DNA from: Streblospio benedicti
Lineage: Eukaryota > Annelida > Polychaeta > Spionida > Spionidae
DNA: 64,000 nucleotides
NCBI GenBank assembly: GCA_019095985.1
Contig: CM032669.1
Span: 29,786,994-29,850,993, forward strand
Direction: 5' to 3'
The notes under the pieces are model-generated. The model was not told where the DNA came from and ran no database searches. It was given only the letters and a program-made list of their open reading frames with translations. The translations under genes were made by a program, and so were the position numbers. Shown here one piece after another: positions 51,951 through 61,576 of the stretch. How positions within the stretch are numbered: position 1 is the stretch's first letter; the number at the start of each line of letters is the position of its first letter.

Positions 51951-52969
51951 GACGGTGTTAAATGGTCATGGTGAAATACTTATAATATCATATTAAGTTG
52001 TTATGCTTGATGGTTAAAGAAACGAAGTGATGTCAATTCGAAATTCATTTTCTTCTTGTATCCAGAGTCGGCATTATTATATATATTTTTTCTTATATAG
52101 CAATGAATATACAGATACATAATGAACCCTTAAATATAGAACTTCGAAAACTTTTTCGAGTGTGTTATAACGAACAAAGTGACGCGGCAACTATTTTCGG
52201 ACTCCGCATAGGGGCCAGTCTGTTTTGTGTGTGTCTTTTTTTTCTCAATGTGACACTGACCCGAGTGGCCATGCCTGTGCCATCAGCGTCTGTCTGACAT
52301 TGATAATTGGGCTTCTTGTCGTAATGATGCTTTTACGGTGTCTGTGTGCAGTAAACATATATGTAAGTCAATGTATGCTGAATCGCTCCTCCCCCTATAG
52401 CGGGTGTGTATCCGCTGTGGCGTATCAGGTGAGCCTTTAGTTCAAATAGTTCACGACAAACTATCAAACAACATGTCATGAACACGGTGAACACCTCTCT
52501 GTAAAGACCAACCACTTGGACTGCTCTCAAGTGGTCTCAATACAAAGGTGGCGTCGTTTAGGATATTTCCTTTTGTATAGGATTTTGGCCATTAAAAATG
52601 CTCCCGTTCAGAGGCAGTGTTCAAGTCTTATCATTACGGTGGTCTATTTATAGAGGTGGTCTAAATCGGAAGTAAAGTTCTACTGGAGTCAAGCCGCCAT
52701 CTTGACATGTAGCTTCCACAGTGGCTTCATTAGGCAGGTGTCCTTAACAGAGAAGTTAACTTTATATATGGTATTTGGAGAAATTAGGAAATAGGGAGAA
52801 GTGAAGAGTGTCCACAGTAGACAGGTGTCCTTAAACGAGAGGTGTCCACAAGGAAAGGTCCTACTGTGCTCACATCGGTCAGGTTTCTGTACATAGTCTT
52901 ATCATAGCTGTGGTCTCTTTATCAAGGTGGTCCCATTATATAGTAGGGGCTGTTAGGGTCTACATTTTC

Positions 52970-55690
52970 AAGAATCGGTCACTTTTGTACATTTTCAGCG
53001 TTTGTCAATTTTAAGATGCTCTTGCATTGAAAAGCAGGACACCCGTCAGTTGTCCATTATTTCAGCCACCACCTTGAGTTTTAATATGGCGGCCTTAATT
53101 CTTATACATCTGAAGTTAAATCTCATGTAAATTGAACCATATTATAGATGCAGTTACAAATAATATATCATCTTGTAGCTTTCATTGTAATGAAACTGAT
53201 TAGCATAAATTAGTAGACAATATAAATTGTAATGATTTTGCTGTGTTTTTCACATTTGAATATAATAAAAAAATTAACAAGTCATGCAGAGATTGTTTTA
53301 ATATTTTTCTGACCTTGAGATGCAATTCATGCAGAATAGGTTAAACATATAGTCATAACTTATTTAATTTGTGGTTACCATGGCGACAATGTGAATATCT
53401 ATATCTGAGGCCTAATTGTGTAGGAAAGGAGTTTGTTTTTTTCACTGATTGATTTTTACATGTCAGTTAACCATTTACAGTCTGATTCTAATAATCCAAG
53501 ATGGCTGCAAAAATTAAGATTCTTCATAAGATTTGTCCACAATTTACATAGAAATGTGTGTAATATATCAAAATATATGTTTTCAAGGTCACTGAATCCT
53601 CCTCAGGGCTCAAGTCTGATACTCTACAGACAGGATACTAAATGTTTTTCAGCATTTCTCAGCTGGTGACAGCTAAGTGAACGTAGCTCAAATTAGGTTC
53701 TCTAAACTGTACATTTCTACGAAACAGTACAAGTGGAACTCACTTTGCTAGCTTCTTGAATAAGACTGGTAGGTATCACTCACGGGTGAACCCGAAGACA
53801 GTTGTGAGACTTATTAGTGGGCCTTGAGTGTGAAGTGGGTGAGTTTGTAACTTCTCTATATTAATGTTCATTTTGTATGAGATGTTTTTCTAATCCTACT
53901 TTCTTTCAGACGGAGACCTAGGGATCATTACGCTTTCTTTTCAGCTGAAGCCCACTCCAGATGTCCACTCCACTGTGTGTGACTTATAGGCGCCACTACT
54001 GACAGAGATGATCGACATCACAAGAACGTTGCATGGATAACGCATGGCTATTTTGCAGGGTGAGTTTTCATTGCACAAGTTAGTCCCGTACAAGCGGACG
54101 ACCTTGTAAAGTGAAAACTGGGAGAGAGTGTGACAAAAATCCCTGTTAGTGATAGGTCACTGGCGTACAGCATTTTAAAGGGATTGCCCTGTGTAACTGC
54201 ACCAGTTAGGATTAGAACATCCATTCTTGTCACACTCCAGTAGGGACCAGAGCCTTGCGCTGGCCAAAGGAACCTACTTGCAAATACGTTGGAGCATCTT
54301 TGTCACCTGCAAAGCTGTTGCACCTACAGTGAAAGATATAACTGAACAGCTTAAATTGAATGGACAATGTGTAGAAATGTAGTCTTGATTAGAAAGTTAT
54401 AATATAGGCTGATATTTGATTATTTCAATCAATGTCAATATGTACTATGTCGGTTATATGTGGCACTTAAATTGTTGTCCATATCAAACTAGCTGGGTTT
54501 TTTATATTATGTGTAATAATCAACTCTCATATTAGGGGACACTATGTATCATCATCATCACAATATAACAGAATAATTCAGTGGCCGCAGAAGCATATAT
54601 TTTGATGTATTACATACATATTGATGAAAACTATAGACAAAAGTACAATTAATCCTATTTTGGCGGCCAATTTGGTGGCCATATTGAATTATTTGGAAAT
54701 GATAGTTTATATGATAATCGATGATGAAGTTTGTATTTTGATTGTGTGAGTTATTACTAATATGTACTGTATATATGTGTATATGTATCGTGCGGCACAT
54801 ACATCATTTTTGCATATAAAACTTGCTACTTTTCTGCTTTGTTGGTAGCCTATTTGATTCATTGGCAGTCGTATTTGCATGCCATTTTGTTAATAATATC
54901 AATTCAACTCTGTATCATGATATTATCAGAAATGAGTTTGGTAGCCTTGAAAACATAAATTTTGATATATTACGCATATTTCTATGTAAAGCGTGGACCT
55001 AATCATGAATAATCTTAATTTTGGCAGCCATCTTGGACGCCATTTTGAATCATGTGAATCTCACTATTTAAATGTTAACGTAGATGTAAAAATTAAATTT
55101 AGTGACACGGAAAATATGTTTGGATAGTTTACATGTTTAATTCCGTTGTTTTGAGGCAAAGATATAGGTAGACTTAAATGCATTGATTTCTTGCCGAATT
55201 GACATTGTTTATTTGTCGCCTTGGTAACCACAAATTATGTGTATAATTGTCAAATATTTTACCCGTGTCATATGAGTTGTGTCTAATGTTTATAGAAATA
55301 TCAAAAAGATTTTATATAACTCATTAATTGTCATATAATATTCTAATCTGTAGAAGAGTATCATGAAATTTATGATGTTGTAAATTAAATTTATTTCAAT
55401 GTGAATAATCTGCATAATTATTTTTACACCTGGGCGTACTAGTGATTATCAATCAAATGATGTATTATTTGTGGCTGTATCTATAATGTCTTTCATTCTA
55501 CATCAGCCTTTAATAAATTCACATGTATAAAAATTATGGTGACCATTTTGAAATTCAATGTAGTGGCTGAAATAATGGTTGGTCGACGTGTGTCCTACTT
55601 TTAAAAGAATGAATTTAAATGAACAAAATAAAATTGACAAATGCTGAAATCTAGGTGCTTTTGTACAAAAGTGGATGATTTTTTTGCCCA
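52970..55690. mobile_element. TIR element, about 2.7 kb, non-coding, with nested dispersed repeat
   Basis: The left part (CACTTTTGTACATTTTCAGC, TTTGTCAATTTTA, GGACACCCGTC, CCATTATTTCAGCCACCACC) recurs inverted at 55,533-55,690. Further in, GTGGTTACCATGGCGACAA (53,372) faces TTGTCGCCTTGGTAACCAC's counterpart at 55,214, so the long inverted arms extend inward with gaps. TTGGC(G/A)GCCA-type modules repeat near 53,500, 54,660 and 55,020. Copy B of a dispersed repeat (53,668-54,245) lies inside. Confidence 0.55.
53668..54245 (+). repeat. Dispersed repeat, copy B (partner at 39,900-40,530)
   Basis: It matches copy A in reverse complement along nearly its whole length, for example CCCGAAGACAGTTGTGAGAC, CTTTCTTTTCAGCTGAAGCC and ACCTTGTAAAGTGAAAACTG. 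It lies inside the 52,970-55,690 TIR element. Confidence 0.75.
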
Positions 55691-55747
55691 ACAACCTCTA
55701 CTAATACTTAGCCAGTCCACGTCTCTACCTCTAGCCGCTGCCGTGAC

Positions 55748-57759
55748 ATGGTGCCACCCACGCTTCTGCCACTGCTGCTGCTTCCTAGCCTGCTGCTGAG
55801 CGGATCCTCCGCCTTCAGCACGAACACCCTCATGCCCGGCGCCACCGCGCCTGACTCGCCCTTCCTCAGGCAGCTCTTGCGGCACCACAACAGCCGTCTC
55901 CTCACCAGGCTGCTCGCAGCAGAACAGGTACTGTGCTATTGTGAACAAGTAGTCTTCTGTATCCTCGTGAACAAGTTCTATGTGCTTGTAAACAGAAATG
56001 AAATTGTGCTCCTCTGAAGAGGTACTGTGTTCCTGTGTAGAAGTACTGTGTTCTTGTGAACATGTACTGTGCTCTTGTGAAGAGATAATGTGTTCTGAAT
56101 AGGTTCTGAACAGATATTATGCCCTTGTGATCAGGTACTGTGTTCTTGTAAACAGATATCGTGTTCTAGAATCACATTTTGGTGTTAAATTCATAGGATA
56201 TTGGTCTGCTTGCGATGTTGAACTTCATATCTAAATACATGCATGAGACTTCTTTGTAACAACATCAGTTCAGTTCACAGCGTAGCCTAATGCATTGTGT
56301 CATGTTTGATTGCATTGTGCTTTACAACTGGTGGGCTACTCATTCCAAATACATATGTATGCATCACATCACTTAAAGTTTCTCAAATCACCTATTTATG
56401 TCAGCCCTGGAATTATGTTATGCACACCCTTTGTTTGACGTGCTGACATGCCCTGCTGTTAATTTATCTTCACTTATACTTTCTATGGTGGTGTTATTGT
56501 CGAAAGCGACCTTTCATGCACACTATTGCTAATTGCCATTCTTCTGAAAACTCTACCACTAATATTAAGTACAAAATCCAACGTATTAAGCCAAACAATT
56601 ATGTGTTTGCTAACAGATGCGGCTAGATCAAAGTAATGAAAAGGTGGCCATGTTGAAAGACAAAGATGGCGGAATAGTGGCAGTCATCCCCAAACCATCT
56701 GCACTCCTCGACTACATCGAAATTTATCTTCCGAAAGATGCCAACATGGACGCTCAAAGCGACAGTCTTAACGTGGTAGGCGACTTGGAACAGACCTTGA
56801 TGCCAGACACATATGACGACTACACTGATCAAATGGGATCTCTCCAACAGGTTGACACACTACTCAAGAATTTTAAAGGTAATGAAACAATTCACAGTTC
56901 CAATTGTACATAAGATGACGCATATAATCAGGTAATTCCATACAGGTGTCCTTTACCTCTTAGGCTTATTATACACACTAGATTCATCACATCACTTTAT
57001 TACTACATTAAAAAAATTCCACGGTACGACAATTCTAAAAGCGCATTATCTATTCTTTCCATTTGTTTTCACACTTGCACCTTTAAAAACATCATTTAGA
57101 ATTCAAACCTCCAAGCTTTACTCACTGTATACCCATTTGCCACAATAGGGCTGAATCCTAATGCTAAGCCGGGTAAAGAGGCAATGAGAGTGTGTGATGT
57201 GGGGGAACAGATTGAAAAAGGGAATTTTGGGGATGTAGGATTTCGAAAAATTGGGACGTTTGAAAAAGGCTTAAAATGTAGTATGTAGGAGAAAAAAGGC
57301 CAAAAAAATGAAGGATGGAAATAATACAAAAACGTCGATGTGGACTATCACTCATCACTTGATTTTCACATCTAGATTCCCACTCTGTATTACATATATA
57401 TCGTACCAGGTGTGAAGCGGCAGCAGCAGCCGCCGCCAGCCAAGTCCAAGCGCGGCTTTCTCACCGTGGGATCCAGAACAGGCGGTGGCAGCAGTGGCTT
57501 CGGCACCCGCCAGGTGGCCACCGTGCTGGATGCCATGCCAGCAGACGTCATCCATCAGATCCTGAACAGCGATCCAGAGATGGAGGATCAGGAGCAGCAA
57601 GAGACAGGACCGAGGCGTGGACACAAGGGCCGCATGAGGGGCGGCCTCTCTGTCGGGCTGGACTTGGAGGCCCTCTCTGGCATGATACAGGCGATGCGGA
57701 AACAGAATTACCACCAGCGCATGCGCATGTCGCAGGAGAAACTGCAGAGCATCGGCTGA
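55748..57759 (+). CDS. Neuropeptide precursor with CRF/DH44/ELH-like amidated C-terminal peptide
   Basis: Three coding exons: 55,748-55,927, 56,617-56,878 and 57,410-57,759, with GT-AG borders and consistent phases, giving 263 residues. Residues 1-22 are a signal peptide (MVPPTLLPLLLLPSLLLSGS). An acidic spacer follows. KR at 150-151 and KSKR at 159-162 are convertase sites, then a Gly-rich segment begins GFLTVGSR. RR at 216-217 and R224 (RMR) precede the last peptide, 225-262. This contains LSVGLDLEALSGMI and ends KLQSI followed by Gly and stop, so it would be about 38 residues with an amidated Ile. The (I/L)S(I/V)..DL..L..M(L/I) pattern, length and amide agree with CRF, insect DH44 and molluscan egg-laying hormone. 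The inferred role is a secreted peptide for a secretin-family receptor. The assignment rests on a short motif and precursor architecture. Confidence 0.8.
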
Positions 57760-58990
57760 GACCTGGGTGCTTCCCTGGTGCATGATAGTTATGATGTCGC
57801 CGGGGGTCGTTGTATTGAAATCTCCGATGACCACTGGTGATGACACGTTTCTGCAAAGTACATCCAGTGAATGTGTTTGCGGACTTCATCTTGTGTTTCT
57901 GTGGGAATTTTGTCAATTGATAAGCGATTTGGTTGTTTTGTTGTATGTTTTACATTGACAATTGAATGATCAAACGAGGTAGCAATTAAAATATGGAAGG
58001 GAGCTGATGTAATATGTTGACATATATTTCAACTGTGCTCTTCACCACTGAAATTTATCATATCAATGAAATTCATTTCTTTGTAACTTATTTTTACATG
58101 TTCTGAAATATATATATCACATGACGAGTAGTTTACTTTTATGTTCTTACTAATAAGTCAAATTAGAAACAAACAATTTCCCGTTTTGTACAAGCATACT
58201 TGTAATTAATTTAGGATAACTCTATAGTGCTGTATTTCTAAATATTTTCAGCCCAAATGTGTTGCATTTGCTCCTTTTGTCGAGCGTGAAAACATTTACA
58301 TCATCCCTAAATTAGTGATATAGTTCTATTCAATATAGATAATGTAATTTGATTAAAGGTAAAGTATGTGAACTGTAAACTGGTATATATATTTTTTTAT
58401 TGGGTACATCACAAATGGGGTGGGGTGGGGTGCTAGAAGCAAGGTGTGTGATTTATATATGACATGTGAGTTTAATACCTAGGCTTTAACATGCATGAAT
58501 ATTCCCAAAAATAAGTATGAGTCATAAAACGTCTAATTACTGAATTCATCTTGGATATCTGTCTCATCTCATCCATCATAATAAAATTATGTTCATTCCT
58601 TATACTTTATTTATACACAGTTTCATATGACTGTATTGGGAACTTGCTGCAGATTGGGTAAAAACCCACCATTCCAAAGGAAAGTTTATTTTGCAACTGA
58701 AATACTCATGTGAGCTTATATTAGATTGTACCTGCTATATTGAACTGCAAAAAATCGCTAGGCTTTTCTTTATTTTTTTTTCATTTTCCTGCATTGACTT
58801 TGTTTTATTTTTGTTTTTGGTTGTTTTTTTGTTTTTTCTTAGTATTTTGTAACTGTTGGCTTAACATTATTTTTGTAAACTCTTTAAATCATACTGGGAC
58901 CAACAGTTGTATATTTTAGATATTTCTCAAAAATATATGCAAATACGATTATTGTGTAGATGGTTGTGTAAACTTAATAAAGGCTTTAAA
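57760..58990 (+). other. Probable 3' UTR of the neuropeptide gene
   Basis: AT-rich, non-coding sequence after the stop codon, ending at AATAAA (58,976-58,981) followed by TGTGG- and TTTTT-rich sequence, as expected downstream of a cleavage site. No repeat element was recognised within it apart from T-runs at 58,770-58,840 and a GGGGT run near 58,420. Confidence 0.5.
58976..58981 (+). terminator. Candidate polyadenylation signal of the neuropeptide gene
   Basis: Canonical AATAAA with a GT/T-rich downstream element within about 30 bp. An earlier ATTAAA near 57,984 is an alternative that would shorten the 3' UTR by about 1 kb. Confidence 0.5.
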
Positions 58991-61576
58991 CTGACTGTGG
59001 ACCTTTTTAGCCAAATTCAAAAAAGCATAGATTATTTACTACTATCTGTAGGAATACTTTTTACAAAATACAGATTTTGAACATTTGTCGCATACAAGGT
59101 ACCTCTGCACTTTTACAAATATGTCTAAGCAAAGTGATTATCATGCACGTTTATTTATTTCAACACAATGTTCCATGTACATCAACAATCAACATTCAAT
59201 GTATTTTACTGAAGTGATCCAGGAAGAGGCTGCAATTCTAGATATTGAAGTTTTTTTTGTGCAAATATATGCAAAAAATGACAAATATGGTGTTTGCATT
59301 GTTTGGAATAGGATCTTTTTTTATCAAACTGTATTTTTTTTAAATGACGCTCTTTTTCCTACATATTCAACAATTGCTGTATACGTAGTGACATCAATGA
59401 TCACATCATTTGGTAACTTCTAATTGTAAGCCACTGAATTTTGTTGGATATAATGATTTTTAATGTATTTATATCATTTTGATGTAAGTTTAATGATGGC
59501 GGTATTCCCTGCGAAACAATTGATGCAAGCTCCACACAAATGTAATTTTCAAAAGCATCATTTGTATGCTTTTAAAATAAGATTACCACCTTATAAAAAT
59601 AAAAATAAAATGTGTTACTTTATATTATGAGTTTTTGAAAGTTTTCAACCAACATTTATCTTATACCATGAATTTATATAAACATAAAATGTATATGTAT
59701 GAATTCATCATAATGCATGTGTTGGCCAGTATAACCATTTTCCTACCAAACATGAAATTATAATAGTCGTGCATTGTAGTAGGACTACTAAAAAATGGTG
59801 ATGCATAATTGTGTGTGCATACTAATCTTATAGATGGCCGAATAATCCCGAATTGAATTTATTTTCAAAAACAATAACAATATAAAATGCTAAATTTACT
59901 TAGAAAATATCAATTTTGAACAATAATTACACTCAATCAGACATTCTATCATTCCGTACAAAAATCTCTGCCAATAACCGACGCTGATTGGTCAATCAGC
60001 GTGCTCAATTATGCGATGGAATGAATGCTCCAGAGCGCGCGGAGACCACTACTACAGCGCTAGTCTAAACTCCTCACATTATCAATACAGCCGCTGACAT
60101 CGCAAGGCGTGTCCTGTGTAGTGGAGAGCAAAAGTTTAGACTAGCGCCATAGTAGTGGTCTCCGTGCGCTCTTTTTTGGCAAAATTGACTCGCAATGAGA
60201 ATGTTATATGATTTATTTTAAAATAAAATGGATTTTAGTCATGATAGAATGGTGATTGACCACTCGATTGTCGTGTCAATCGCAAAATTGAGCATGCTGA
60301 CGTCTGATTTACCCTCACTTTGTTCGGGTAAATCAGACGTCAGCATGCTCAATTTTGTGATTGACACTCCAATCTCGTGGTCAATTCCTACACTAGACTG
60401 GAGTAATCTCATGTCCAATGTACATATTAATGTACATTGATTGTTGTTTATGGTAATAGGAAGAATCGGAATTAAGCGATTATCTCCAAATAATAAAATT
60501 GGGTGTATTTTAATAACAATTTGTCAGCATATATCAAGAAACCCGTCCTAATATGTGTGAAAGGTTCATGAATATAGGATTGATATTTTGAATTACTATA
60601 CAGCACTCTAGTAAAAATATCTCATTTCCTGGCCACGTTTTATGCATGGTATATATATGACACTAAAGTCAGATTTCTACTATATGGTAAGCTACTATGT
60701 ATAGGAAATAATTGCTCTATATTTGACACTTTCACAGATATTATGATAGGTTTCTAGACACATACTAGCATAATTTCATCTGAGCAAAGTGAAGACTTTT
60801 GGAGATGATCCCCTAATTAAGATTTTAACTTTTACCTGGAACCAACAATAGCACGTTTTATCAAAATCATGTCATGTACACAAAAACTAAAATCGTGTTG
60901 TATAAAATGTATTCAATTATTGCAGACAAAACATCACTTCATTCGAGTAAGCTCTTGACCAATGCCTTCCCTTACTTACATTCATATTATGAGTAAATTT
61001 CAAATTCTACACATCAACATTTTAAGAATAGCATACATATCACACTTCATGTGTTCCTACTTTATTACTTTGGAGCTACACAAAACAACTGAAATCACAA
61101 ATGTACACTGATAGCTTCAAGATACATAACATTTGGATATGATAAAATGCAATTGGTAAACAGATAATATTTGTTAACATATATTGTAAGGTGTAGAAAC
61201 ATTAATTATAGATATAATGCTAGAGGCTACACCCAGTCTAGATATACATATATGGAGGGAGCCTCTATAAAGGTGGGAAACGAAAAGAATCAGATTTGGC
61301 ATTTATATGGGTTTCACCTCCTGATTTTGGGCCATTGAAAATAATGCCACGGCGAACATTACGAGTGAAATGTGGCATGCAAATGCCACTCTAATTTGTC
61401 ACATTGGAAAGTACAACGTGAAAACTTCAATACAATTTACAGTCCAATGCAGCTTGATCCTACCAGGACCATACACCAGTTTTCTAACCGCTCAATAAAA
61501 TATTTATGTACGATCGTAGTACCCCAGGGTAGTCATGGTCCATCAGTAGATACACCACAACCAAGAGGTGACAGTA
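58991..61576. other. Intergenic region between the neuropeptide and coiled-coil genes
   Basis: It lies between two convergent genes, so both 3' ends face into it. It is AT-rich and contains MITE copy 2. The 112-residue plus-strand frame at 59,085-59,423 is T-rich and lacks family features. Nothing else recognised. Confidence 0.5.
59942..60391 (-). mobile_element. Multi-hairpin MITE, copy 2
   Basis: It is the reverse-complement copy of 43,782-44,245. It starts CATTCTATCATTCCGTACA and ends CAATTCCTAC, with the same long hairpin (GCATGCTGACGTCTGATTTA and inverse) near 60,285-60,355. The central part is somewhat rearranged relative to copy 1. Confidence 0.85.

Larger units (their letters stand above)
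42830..55740. other. Thirteen-kilobase intergenic region, no host gene recognised
   Basis: Between the receptor and neuropeptide genes. It is filled with a multi-hairpin MITE, three SINE copies, short dispersed repeats (43,040-43,260; 48,065-48,245), a hairpin at 47,094-47,214, a CpG-rich inverted-repeat element and a 2.7-kb TIR element. Frames at 48,985-49,846 overlap on both strands inside repeat DNA and are not genes. AT-rich sequence at 45,050-45,350 and 47,600-47,900 shows nothing else. Confidence 0.55.

Noticed and set aside
59085-59423. 112-residue plus-strand frame
   Set aside because: AT-rich sequence downstream of the neuropeptide polyadenylation signal, with no domain or signal peptide of note.
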